A stretch of DNA of 64,000 nt from NCBI RefSeq assembly GCF_000588875.1, contig NZ_JEMV01000012.1, positions 1 through 64,000 of the forward strand, written 5' to 3'. Below the pieces are notes generated by a model. That model did no database searches. It saw only the letters and a program-made list of their open reading frames with translations, and had not been told where the DNA came from. The stretch comes from Sphingobium sp. Ant17. GTDB taxonomy: Bacteria; Pseudomonadota; Alphaproteobacteria; Sphingomonadales; Sphingomonadaceae. Of the stretch, positions 55,586-63,591 are shown in pieces (position 1 is the first letter of the stretch; each line of letters starts with the position of its first letter). Position numbers and translations under genes: made by a program.

Positions 55586-56314
55586 TCAGTCCCAGTCGCG
55601 CAGTTTCTCACGCAGCTTGTCGAGCGCGGCCTTCTTGATCTGGCAGACGCGCGCGGCACCGATGTCCAAGGTCTGGCCGATTTCCTCCAGATTGAGTTCT
55701 TCGACGAAATAGAGCTGTAGCACCATCGCCTCGCGTTGCGGCAAGTCGCCGATACAGGCGGCGAGTGCCTTCTTGAGCGATTCGCGCTCCATCAAGTCGT
55801 CGGCGCGGTCCTCGACATCGGCGAACCACATCGACTGGTCCGAATAGACTTCGTCCATGCTGGTGTGCTGCACCATTTCGACGCTGTCGGCGAGTTCGCG
55901 GTAATCGGACGGGGCGATCCCCATGGCGGCGGACATTTCCGCTTCGGTCGGCAAGCGGCCAAGCGTCTGTTCAAGGCCATTGCGGCAGGTGGCCAGTTGC
56001 TTGCGCTTGGCCATGGCGGATCGGCAGATGGTCGCCTGCCGCCGCAAATGGTCGATCATCGCGCCGCGCACGCGCAACTGCGCATAGGCGGCAAAGCCAA
56101 AACCGCGATCTTCAAAACTGTTGGCGGCCTCGACCAGCGCGAGCATGCCGATCTGGAGCAGATCCTCCACCTCGATCGCGCTCGAAACGCGGCCATGGAC
56201 GTGCCAGGCGATCTTGCGCACCAGCGGCATATATTGGCGAGCGAGCCGCTCGGGGCTGTTCTCGCCGGGCTTGGCATAAGTATGGGCGCCGGCCGCGATC
56301 TTGTTCATATACAT
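55586..56314 (-). CDS. fliA: Flagellar sigma factor FliA (sigma-28)
   Basis: 242-aa sigma factor for late flagellar genes, held by FlgM (59744). Region 2 has YMPLVRKIAWHVHGRVSSAI, VEDLLQIGMLALVEAANSFE and FAAYAQLRVRGAMIDHLRR. Region 3 is LGRLPTEAEMSAAMGI. Region 4 has LPQREAMVLQLYFVEELNLE and the HTH VCQIKKAALDKLREKL. It follows flhA closely and shares the transcript from 59326. Confidence 0.94.
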   Translation of the reverse strand: MYMNKIAAGAHTYAKPGENSPERLARQYMPLVRKIAWHVHGRVSSAIEVEDLLQIGMLALVEAANSFEDRGFGFAAYAQLRVRGAMIDHLRRQATICRSAMAKRKQLATCRNGLEQTLGRLPTEAEMSAAMGIAPSDYRELADSVEMVQHTSMDEVYSDQSMWFADVEDRADDLMERESLKKALAACIGDLPQREAMVLQLYFVEELNLEEIGQTLDIGAARVCQIKKAALDKLREKLRDWD

Positions 56315-56328
56315 GGCTCAGCCTCCTT

Positions 56329-58460
56329 TCAGGCGACTCGTTCGCGCGCTTGCTCGTGGCGGGGTGCCGGGTCGTGGCGGGGCGTGGGGCGCTGTTCGCC
56401 GCCCACCACCGCAACCACTTCGACGCCCTTGCCATCGGGGATTTCGAGGAAGGACAGGACTGGCGTTTCGGGCAGATGCGGTTTGAACAAGCGCGCCAGC
56501 GCCCGCCTGGCCAGCGGCGAGGTGACGATGGCGAAGTTGCGCGCCTGCCCCAGCAGCGGCCGGGCGGCCTGCACCACCGCTTCGACGATGCGGTTGGCGA
56601 GCGCGGGTTCGATCGGATGCCGGGCATCGCCCGCGACGCGCATCGCCTGCGCCAGCATCGCTTCGAGATCGCCATCCAGCGTGATGACGGGTAGCGGCAT
56701 CTTGACCGGGACCAGCCCCTGAATGATGAGCGCGCCGATCCGCTGGCGCACGGCCTCAACCAATTGTTCGTGGTTCATGTCGGGCCGGGCGGCGTCGACC
56801 ATCGCCTCGCAGATGCGGCGGAAATCCTTGAGCGCTATGCCTTCGGACAGGAGGGCGCGGCAGAGCGCGCTGATCTGGGTGAGGCTGAGCGTGCCGGGCG
56901 TCAGGCCATCGACCAGTTGTGGCGCGGCATCCTTGAGCGTGTCGAGCAGCTTGCGCGCTTCGTCGAGGCCGAACATTTCGGCGGCATTCATCGCGATCAG
57001 CTGGTTGAGGTGCGTTGCCACGACGGTCGGCGGATCAACCACGGTATAGCCCGCGATCACGGCCTCGCTGCGTTTGGCTTGGGAAATCCAGACGGCGTCG
57101 AGGCCGAAGGTCGGGTCTTTGGCCGGGCGACCGACGACCACGCTCTCTAGCGCGCCGCTGTCGAGCGCGAGCAGATCGTCGGGCCAGATCTCATCCTCGC
57201 CCACCACGACACCAGCGATGGTGATGCGATATTGATTGGGTTCGAGCGCCAGATTGTCCTTCACCCGCACCATCGGCACGACGAAGCCCAGTTCCTTCGA
57301 CAACTGACGGCGGATGCCGGTGATCCGCGCCATCAGCGGCGCGCCCTTGCGCTCATCAACCAGGGCGATGAGGCCATAGCCGATTTCAAGGCCCAGGATC
57401 GCCCCGTCCGACACGTCATCCCATTCGATCACCGCCGGATTGGGCGCGGGAGCCACGGGCGCAGGTTCGGCGGCTTTCTTCTGGCTGGCTTTGCGCAGGT
57501 TCCAGGCGATGCCGCCGGCGACGGCAGCGGCGGACAGGATGATGAGATGCGGCATGCCGGGCAGGATGCCCAGAAAGCCGAGGATCGCGGCGACCGGCAC
57601 CCAGGCGCGGCCAGACCCGAACTGACCGGCGATCTGGCCGCCCAAATCCTGCTCGCTCTTGACGCGAGTGACGATGGAGGCGGCGGCGATCGAGAGCAGA
57701 AGCGCGGGGATCTGCGCGACGAGCGCGTCGCCGATCGCCAGGATGATATAGGTCTGGGCCGCTTCGCCGATGGCAAGGCCATGGCTGACCACGCCCAATA
57801 TGATGCCGCCGATGATGTTGATCACCAGGATCAGGATGCCCGCAACCGCGTCGCCCTTCACGAATTTGCTGGCACCGTCCATCGAACCGTAAAAATCGGC
57901 TTCGGTCGCGACTTCGACGCGGCGGAGCTTGGCTTCTTCCGGCGTCATCAGGCCCGCATTCAGGTCGGCGTCGATCGCCATCTGCTTGCCGGGCAAGGCG
58001 TCCAGGGTGAAGCGCGCGGAGACTTCGGACACACGGCCTGCGCCCTTGGTAATGACGACCAGGTTGATGATCATCAGGATCGCAAAGACGAAGATGCCGA
58101 CGACATAGTCGCCGCCGATCAGGAAATGGCCAAAGGCTCGATCACTTGTCCGGCCGCGTCCGACCCTTCATGCCCCGACACCAGCACGACGCGGGTGGAG
58201 GCGACGTTGAGCGCGAGGCGCAACAGCGTGGCGAACAGGAGGACCGTCGGAAAGCTGGAGAAATCCAATGGCTTGGCGGCGTTCAACGCCACCATCAGCA
58301 CCGCGAGGCTGATCATGATGTTGGTAATGAAACCGATGTCGAGCATGATCGCCGGGACCGGCACCATCATGAACAGCACGACCATCAGCGTCGCAAAGGG
58401 CAGCACCGCCCCCTGGACGGCGCTCATCCAGATCTTCGCTTTGACTTGGGTTGGAGTCAT
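56329..58460 (-). pseudogene. flhA: Flagellar export gate protein FlhA, frameshifted
   Basis: Export-gate proton channel and substrate docking protein. The first 105 residues (ATLMVVLFMMVPVPAIMLDI, DFSSFPTVLLFATLLRLALN, GHEGSDAAGQVIE) are in one frame. The remainder, from HFLIGGDYVVGIFVFAILMI through the FHIPEP-like region and the cytosolic domain (VDPPTVVATHLNQLI, DIRVV-like end), is in another. GAGCCTTT at 58135-58140 should read GAGGCCTTT; adding one G restores EAFGHFLIGGDYV. The rest is intact, so an error is as likely as a real break. If the break is real, the cell would not make flagella. Confidence 0.93.
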
Positions 58461-58469
58461 GAGAGGCCG

Positions 58470-59288
58470 TTACCTTCCGAGGGTGGCAAGCATGAGATAG
58501 GCGAGGCGTGCGGTCTGTGGCTGGGGCCGGATGCCGACATCGACCTGTTCGCTAAGCCGCTGGGTTTCGATCCGCACATAGTCGGCGGGCTGAACCGTCT
58601 TCGCGCCCGATGGCAGCGTGGCGGACGCATATTGAACGTCGCCGCCCAAGCCGCCCGAACTTTTCTCAAGTTTGGACGCAAAGCGGTCGCGAATGTCGGC
58701 GAAGCTGCGCGGCTGGCCCGACGGGTCGTAGAAGATCGACCGGTTGGCGCGCGCGGCGGCGGGAAAGAGCGAGGCAGCGGTGGCCCCAGGCGCCCGATCA
58801 TGGACCGACAGGAATTTGCTCGCCCCGCCAACGCCCAGGAAATGGGCGAGATAGAGATCGACCGGTTCGGCTTCCCGATCCAGTCTCTGTTCGAGATAGG
58901 CCTTGTTGTCGGCGGCATGCTGCGCCGCCATGACGGAGGCGGTTTCGGGATGCTTGCGCAGGTCGAGAATTTGTTGGCGCAGTTCGGGGTTCGCCACGTG
59001 ATAGCGGCCGTTGCTGCTCTGGCTGATCGCGTCGGACGCCCAACCAAGACCATATTCGCTGCCATGCTTGTCGATGACGGCAAGCCAGCTCTGGTCGATA
59101 AATTGATAGAGGCCGGTCGCCGACGATGTGGTGGCGCGCGCGGTGGGATTTAGGCTGCTCTCGATCTTCGCCTGTCCCAGCAGATAGGAAAAGTCGACAC
59201 CGGTGCGGCGGCTCGCCATGGCGATCGCGTTGGTCACGCGGTTGCCCGTCGATGCACCCCCTGTAGTGATGTCTGCGAAAGCCGACAC
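58470..59288 (-). CDS. Flagellar lytic transglycosylase
   Basis: 272-aa goose-lysozyme-like (SLT) enzyme. The catalytic glutamate is in LLGQAKIESSLNPTARA, with SSATGLYQFIDQSWLAV as the second motif. No signal peptide is visible, so export may go through the flagellar apparatus, as for flagellar muramidases. It is first gene after the sigma-54 promoter at 59326, followed by flhA and fliA. It could take the role of the FlgJ muramidase domain in opening the cell wall for the rod. Confidence 0.8.
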   Translation of the reverse strand: MSAFADITTGGASTGNRVTNAIAMASRRTGVDFSYLLGQAKIESSLNPTARATTSSATGLYQFIDQSWLAVIDKHGSEYGLGWASDAISQSSNGRYHVANPELRQQILDLRKHPETASVMAAQHAADNKAYLEQRLDREAEPVDLYLAHFLGVGGASKFLSVHDRAPGATAASLFPAAARANRSIFYDPSGQPRSFADIRDRFASKLEKSSGGLGGDVQYASATLPSGAKTVQPADYVRIETQRLSEQVDVGIRPQPQTARLAYLMLATLGR

Positions 59289-59325
59289 GTGACCCTGTTC
59301 CCCATTTGCTAGCAGGGATCCTTAG

Positions 59326-59341
59326 AGCAAGACTTGTGCCA
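59326..59341 (-). promoter_or_regulatory. Sigma-54 promoter for lytic transglycosylase-flhA-fliA
   Basis: Minus-strand TGGCACAAGTCTTGCT matches TGGCAC-N5-TTGCW exactly, with GG and GC ten bases apart. A start point about 12 bases on would leave a leader of some 27 bases before the ATG at 59288. Confidence 0.85.
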
Positions 59342-59383
59342 AGATTTGGTTAACGCGGCGGCAGGAAAATTGGGCCACAACGC

Positions 59384-59409
59384 AAAACGGCGCCTCGCGG
59401 CGCCGTTTT
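59384..59409. terminator. Bidirectional intrinsic terminator after flgN
   Basis: AAAACGGCGCC (59384-59394) and GGCGCCGTTTT (59399-59409) form a perfect 11-bp stem with loop TCGC, giving a T4 tail on both strands. It ends the flgA-flgM-flgN transcript just before the next promoter. Confidence 0.8.
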
Positions 59410-59430
59410 AGCCTTTATCGAAAATAAAGT

Positions 59431-59739
59431 TCAGCGGCCGTAGGTGAGCGGCGCGTGGGTCGATCCGTGGGCGGCCAGGATAGCCAGCCGTTGATTCGCA
59501 TGATCCGCAAGCAGGCTGACGCGCACGCGGGCGCTTTCCAATACTGGTATCAAGGCGTTGAGCCGTTCGATCACGATCGGTTCTGAGCGCCAGGCACCGA
59601 TGCCGCGCACGGCGGCGGCGGCCCGGCTGACGCGGCGGCTGGCCAATTCGATCGCAGCCGCATCGGTGCCATCCAGCACATCGCGCAGTTCAGCGAACGC
59701 TTCGCCCAGGTCATCCAGCGCGGCGAGCCCGAGTGGCAC
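59431..59739 (-). CDS. flgN: FlgN-like flagellar chaperone
   Basis: 102 aa from a GTG at 59739 with TAAGG upstream. All-helical: LDDLGEAFAELRDVLDGTDA, then SRRVSRAAAAVRGIGAW, then ESARVRVSLLADHANQRLA. FlgN keeps FlgK and FlgL ready for export; similarity is weak in general, so the name rests on helix pattern, size and the flgA-flgM-flgN order. The frame continues upstream to 59949 across flgM, which I reject. Confidence 0.65.
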   Translation of the reverse strand: MPLGLAALDDLGEAFAELRDVLDGTDAAAIELASRRVSRAAAAVRGIGAWRSEPIVIERLNALIPVLESARVRVSLLADHANQRLAILAAHGSTHAPLTYGR

Positions 59740-59743
59740 GGCC

Positions 59744-60022
59744 TTACCCTGCGGCCGACAGGTCGAGTTCGACCATGCGATCCGCGATCGCGGCGGCGTT
59801 GACCGGATAATTGCCCGACGCAATGGCGGACTTGATCGCAGCGATGCGGTCCATGTCCACTGGCGCGCCTTCTGCCGCCATGCGGGCAGCGGGGCTGGCC
59901 GACGCCGAAGCGGAGGGAGCGACCGCCGAACCGGTCGTCGAAGACGCACGCGTCTTGCCGCCTTCGCGCAGGCGGGTCGCCTCTATGGCGGCGCTCATGT
60001 TCTGGCCGACAGATTTGATCAT
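59744..60022 (-). CDS. flgM: Anti-sigma-28 factor FlgM
   Basis: 92-aa protein that holds FliA until the hook is complete and is then exported. N-terminal MIKSVGQNMSAAIEATRLRE is followed by a disordered Ala/Ser part. The C-terminal FliA-binding segment is VDMDRIAAIKSAIASGNYPV then NAAAIADRMVELDL. I start at 60022; the frame is open to 60187. Gap to flgN is four bases. Confidence 0.88.
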   Translation of the reverse strand: MIKSVGQNMSAAIEATRLREGGKTRASSTTGSAVAPSASASASPAARMAAEGAPVDMDRIAAIKSAIASGNYPVNAAAIADRMVELDLSAAG

Positions 60023-60068
60023 TGGCTTCAATCCTTCACTCGTCCCTATAGGACTATAACGGACAAGT

Positions 60069-60629
60069 TCAAAAATCCTTAAACCCCGGAACACGCACAA
60101 GGCCCATTTCCACGACCTGGGCCAATATGGGGGCCGCCCGCTTGTCTTCGCGGACGCGGATTGTATCGCCAACCGCGCCATCTTCATCCGCGATCATGCC
60201 CCGCGAGACGTTGAAGAGCGCATTGCCGGCGATCAGCTGCACGGGATCGCCCTTGCGCACGACGCTTTCCTGGGGCGTGGCACGAGCGGCGGGTGCGAAG
60301 CGGCTGGCGGTGCGCGGCACTGGCCCCGATGCGGCGACCGATGCGCCCGCAACGAGTGGCACGCGGATGCGCCAGCCAAGAGATTCGCATTTGACCATCG
60401 CCGCGCCGAACACCGGGCCTTCGACCTTGGGCATCGTCGGGCATGCGGCCAGTTTCAAGCGGCGATCCACCGGTGCCATCGGCCCACCCGGCTCGCCCAG
60501 ATTGGCGCCGACCGACATGGCAACCAGGCTGTCTATGCGGTCCAGATTTTCAAACCTCTGCTGCGCCAGCGCCGGCGGCGCGATCAGCAGCGCAGCAGTG
60601 ACGAGAAGGAACGGATAAGCGCGAGGCAC
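60069..60629 (-). CDS. flgA: Flagellar P-ring chaperone FlgA
   Basis: 186-aa periplasmic protein assisting P-ring assembly. Signal peptide MPRAYPFLLVTAALLIAPPA, then an SAF domain with VVRKGDPVQLIAGNALFNVS and a closing AQVVEMGLVRVPGF. AGGAGAC precedes the ATG. First gene after the sigma-54 promoter at 60674. Confidence 0.88.
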   Translation of the reverse strand: MPRAYPFLLVTAALLIAPPALAQQRFENLDRIDSLVAMSVGANLGEPGGPMAPVDRRLKLAACPTMPKVEGPVFGAAMVKCESLGWRIRVPLVAGASVAASGPVPRTASRFAPAARATPQESVVRKGDPVQLIAGNALFNVSRGMIADEDGAVGDTIRVREDKRAAPILAQVVEMGLVRVPGFKDF

Positions 60630-60673
60630 GGCATGTCTCCTGACAAGGTCGGCGGTTCTATGCTGAGATTTGC

Positions 60674-60689
60674 AGCAATATCCGTGCCA
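60674..60689 (-). promoter_or_regulatory. Sigma-54 promoter for flgA-flgM-flgN
   Basis: Minus-strand TGGCACGGATATTGCT fits TGGCACG-N4-TTGCW fully. The predicted start is about 34 bases before the flgA ATG. It lies just beyond the motB stop. Confidence 0.88.
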
Positions 60690-60695
60690 ACTTGG

Positions 60696-61193
60696 TTAAC
60701 GCCCCTTCTCCTGTCCTGGCGCGATGCGGATGATCTGCCCCTGCCCGGCCTTGCCTTCGGACTGATCGAGACCACGTATCAGCAGACGATCCGGGGCGAT
60801 GCCCTCCAATTTCAGCGCACGCGCCACCGCACCCAGTCGCGCGGCGGCCAGATCCCAATCATCGAAGCGCTGGTGCGCGCGGTCTGACCCATGGCTACGG
60901 ATCTCGACGCCGCCCGGATCGGCTGCATAGCGGCGGGCAATGGCGGACAGCCGCGTCCTGCCCTGATCGGAAAGCAGGGCTTCCCCCGGCACGAACAACT
61001 CAGCCGCGCGCAGCTCCACGCCTTGCCGCATCGCCCGGCCACCAAATTGCTGCGCGACCCCCGCCAGCACAACATCGCGCCGCGCACCGCTGGCCTGCAG
61101 CAGCACGAAGAAGGCGAGGAGCAGCAGCAGCAGATCGGCGAAGCTAACAGCCCAGCGATTGCGCCGGGCGACGGCGGTCGGCGTGCCGGTCAT
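60696..61193 (-). CDS. motB: MotB-like stator protein, short form
   Basis: 165-aa protein with one membrane helix carrying the proton-binding aspartate (RWAVSFADLLLLLLAFFVLL). The periplasmic part is a reduced OmpA-like domain (GVEIRSHGSDRAHQRFDDWD then LAAARLGAVARAL). E. coli MotB has 308 aa, so much of the linker and peptidoglycan-binding region is missing. It could be a compact stator or a TolR/ExbD-like partner; its place in a flagellar cluster supports the former. Start overlaps motA by four bases. Confidence 0.75.
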   Translation of the reverse strand: MTGTPTAVARRNRWAVSFADLLLLLLAFFVLLQASGARRDVVLAGVAQQFGGRAMRQGVELRAAELFVPGEALLSDQGRTRLSAIARRYAADPGGVEIRSHGSDRAHQRFDDWDLAAARLGAVARALKLEGIAPDRLLIRGLDQSEGKAGQGQIIRIAPGQEKGR

Positions 61194-61858
61194 GCGACTT
61201 CGCGGATCGCGCCGCGGCGCACCGGCGCATTTTCACGCCGCGCAATCGCCAGCATCCGCGCCACCGCTTCGCGCTGCCAGGCGAGCTCCTGTTCGGACAT
61301 GTCGATAAGGCGCGCGGCGATCGGCGCGGCGACGACATTGGCGATCACCACGCCGTAGAAGGTGGTGAGCAGCGCCAGCGCCATGGCCGGACCCAGCGCG
61401 GCCGGATCATCCATCGCCGAGAACATGCCGACCAGACCGATGATCGTACCTGCCATCCCCAAGGCGGGGGCGGCATCGGCGATCGACAGCCACGCCTTAT
61501 GCACGGCGCCATGGCGCTGTGCCCGGTCGGTGAGCGCCTGCGCCGCCCATAGTTCGAACTGGTCGGTGCGATCGCAATTGGCAAGCTTGCGCGCGGCCTC
61601 GGTCAAGAAGGGGGAAGCGGTCTTGACGCGATCCGTACAGGACAGGCCGCGCAGCTGCGCGACCTGATCGATCTTGAGCATGGTCGCGCGGGCGGCGTCG
61701 CGGTCGCGCGCGGGATCGGCGGTGACCAGCGGTCGCAGCGCCAACATCGCCCGCCCCAGTGCTCCCGCGCCATTCTGGAACAGGGCGACCAGGATGACGC
61801 CCGCAATAATTGCGAGCAGAGTCACGGGATCGAATAAATGGCCTATAATAGTGATCAT
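61190..61858 (-). CDS. motA: MotA-like stator protein, short form
   Basis: 222-aa MotA/TolQ/ExbB-type channel protein. Membrane parts: LLAIIAGVILVALFQNGAG near the N-terminus, SIADAAPALGMAGTIIGLVG (conserved proline and GTIIGLV) and MALALLTTFYGVVIANVVAA. Three helices are clear where MotA has four. The ATG at 61858 is used instead of the open frame to 62050. With motB it likely forms the stator, reading toward flgA. Confidence 0.75.
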   Translation of the reverse strand: MITIIGHLFDPVTLLAIIAGVILVALFQNGAGALGRAMLALRPLVTADPARDRDAARATMLKIDQVAQLRGLSCTDRVKTASPFLTEAARKLANCDRTDQFELWAAQALTDRAQRHGAVHKAWLSIADAAPALGMAGTIIGLVGMFSAMDDPAALGPAMALALLTTFYGVVIANVVAAPIAARLIDMSEQELAWQREAVARMLAIARRENAPVRRGAIREVA

Positions 61859-61889
61859 ATATGCCTGTCCCCATAGGCTCGTGATGCAC

Positions 61890-61981
61890 CGGCAAGCCGC
61901 TGCCGCACCCCGGCAATTTTTTGCCGCCCTTGCCGCCTTCACCCATAAAAGCCCCGATTTCCGGGCATTTCCGCCTTGCCG
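61890..61981. promoter_or_regulatory. Second cluster of CGGCAA motifs, between motA and flgB
   Basis: CGGCAA at 61890-61895 and 61911-61916; TTGCCG at 61921-61926, 61930-61935 and 61976-61981. The pair at 61911-61926 is a perfect palindrome with a TTTT centre. The cluster lies 20 to 110 bases upstream of the sigma-54 promoter of flgB, where an enhancer for an FlbD-type activator is expected. Confidence 0.55.
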
Positions 61982-62000
61982 TTGCGTCACCCACGCAAAC

Positions 62001-62015
62001 TGGCACGGCTCTTGC
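62001..62015 (+). promoter_or_regulatory. Sigma-54 promoter for flgB-flgC-flgD-flgE
   Basis: TGGCACGGCTCTTGC (followed by T) is a full match to TGGCACG-N4-TTGCW. A transcript would start near 62027, leaving about 87 bases before the flgB start codon. Confidence 0.9.
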
Positions 62016-62113
62016 TGATATCCGGCTGGATCACCCGCTACGGACGCCATCAGGGGTCAGAACGGCAGGAGAGCCGAAACTTTTAGGGCCAGCAGGCAAA
62101 AAGGGCAGCATCA

Positions 62114-62476
62114 GTGGAAGACGGTTTGTTCGGCATTCATGGAAAGGCGCTGGCGCTTCGTTCGCAGCGGCTGTCCCTGTTGGCGTCCAACATCGCCAAC
62201 GCATCGACCCCCGGCTATAAGGCGCGCGACATTGATTTCGATGCGGCGCTGCAAAAGGCCACGGCACAGTCGGGCGGCAATGCCGCCGACGTGTCCGGGG
62301 CAGTCCATGATGCCATGGGCTATCGCGTGCCGCTGCAGCCCAGCCTGGACGGCAATACCGTGGAACTGAGCACAGAGCAGACGCTGTTCGCGGAAAATGC
62401 AGTCCAATATCGCACCACCCTCTCCTTTCTTGAGGGCCGCATCAACACCATCAATCGCGCGCTCCGGGGAGAATGA
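62114..62476 (+). CDS. flgB: Flagellar rod protein FlgB
   Basis: 120-aa proximal rod protein. LSLLASNIANASTPGYKARD is the rod-protein N-terminal motif. The C-terminal FAENAVQYRTTLSFLEGRIN is typical of FlgB. Start is GTG at 62114, with AAAGGG upstream. Stop overlaps the flgC start (ATGA). Confidence 0.93.
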   Translation: MEDGLFGIHGKALALRSQRLSLLASNIANASTPGYKARDIDFDAALQKATAQSGGNAADVSGAVHDAMGYRVPLQPSLDGNTVELSTEQTLFAENAVQYRTTLSFLEGRINTINRALRGE

Positions 62477-62889
62477 GCATGAGTGGCTCCAGTCCCATGA
62501 ACATATTCGATATTGCCGGTCGCGCCATGAGCGCGCAGCTGGTCCGGTTGAACGCCACCGCGTCCAACATGGCCAATGCGGGCAATGTCACGGGCAGCGC
62601 GGCGGAAGCCTATCGCGCGATCAAGCCGGTTTTCACGTCGGTCACCGACAGCCCCGGCATGGCGAGCGTCAAAGTGTCCGATATCGTCACCACCAACGCC
62701 GAGCCGACCAAGCGGCACGACCCCAACCATCCGCTGGCCGACGCCAACGGCGATGTGTGGGAAGCGGCCGTGGATGGCAATGCCGAGCTGATCGACATGA
62801 TCGAGACCGCCCGCATGTACCAGAATAACGTGCAGGTGCTGAACACCGCCAAATCCCTGATGCTCGAAACCATAAGGATCGGCAAATGA
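62473..62889 (+). CDS. flgC: Flagellar rod protein FlgC
   Basis: 138-aa proximal rod protein. FDIAGRAMSAQLVRLNATAS then NMANAGNVTGS near the start and ELIDMIETARMYQNNVQVLN then TAKSLMLETIRIGK at the end match the family. Coupled to flgB and flgD by four-base overlaps. Confidence 0.94.
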   Translation: MSMSGSSPMNIFDIAGRAMSAQLVRLNATASNMANAGNVTGSAAEAYRAIKPVFTSVTDSPGMASVKVSDIVTTNAEPTKRHDPNHPLADANGDVWEAAVDGNAELIDMIETARMYQNNVQVLNTAKSLMLETIRIGK

Positions 62890-63545
62890 GCACCTCCTCC
62901 ACCATCACCGATACGGCCGGTCTTGCGGTCTATAATCCCAATGCGACGGTGGGCACCGGTAAGTCGGAAATGGGCCAGGCCGATTTCCTGCGCCTGCTCA
63001 CCGCGCAGATGCAGACGCAGGATCCGTTCGAACCGGTCGATAACGCCGCGATGGTTTCGCAGATGGCGACTATCACCAATTCGACCGGCATCGCCGAAAT
63101 GAATGCGACGCTCAAGGGGCTTGCCTCCGATCTGGGCGGCACGCGGCTGGGCGATGCGGCGAGCTGGATCGGCAAGTCGATGCTGGTGCAGAGCAATATC
63201 GCCGCGCCCGACGCCAGTGGCCTCTATGCCGGGCAGATCACCCTGCCCGAAGCCACGGACGGCGCGAGCGTCGACCTCATCGATGGCAGCGGCAATGTCG
63301 TCAAGACCATCGCCCTTGGCACCCAGCCCGCAGGCGACGTGACCTTCTATTGGGACGGCAAGAATGATGCCGGGGACACGGTCGCCACCTCGGCTTTGCA
63401 AGTCAAGGTCAATGGCGCGACGCCCAGCAAGGTCGCGACCTGGGCCACGATCGCGGCCGTCCAGTCACCCGCCGACGGCTCATCCTCCAAACTCATTACC
63501 GCGCTCGGCAGCTACAGCCCGTCCGACGCGATCAGCCTGATGTAA
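62886..63545 (+). CDS. flgD: Hook-capping protein FlgD
   Basis: 219-aa scaffold for hook assembly. N-terminal ADFLRLLTAQMQTQDPFEPV then MVSQMATI is the export/assembly segment; the C-terminal Ig-like part contains VTFYWDGKNDAGDTVATS. Overlaps flgC; flgE starts 46 bases after its stop. Confidence 0.94.
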   Translation: MSTSSTITDTAGLAVYNPNATVGTGKSEMGQADFLRLLTAQMQTQDPFEPVDNAAMVSQMATITNSTGIAEMNATLKGLASDLGGTRLGDAASWIGKSMLVQSNIAAPDASGLYAGQITLPEATDGASVDLIDGSGNVVKTIALGTQPAGDVTFYWDGKNDAGDTVATSALQVKVNGATPSKVATWATIAAVQSPADGSSSKLITALGSYSPSDAISLM

Positions 63546-63591
63546 TCTCACCCCCCTTTTTCTCTTTCCTTTTCACCCAGGGAGTAACGCC

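Noticed and set aside
61905-61930. CCGGCAATTTTTTGCCG as a sigma-54 promoter
   Set aside because: GG and GC are nine, not ten, bases apart, and a perfect promoter lies at 62001. It fits better as an activator site.
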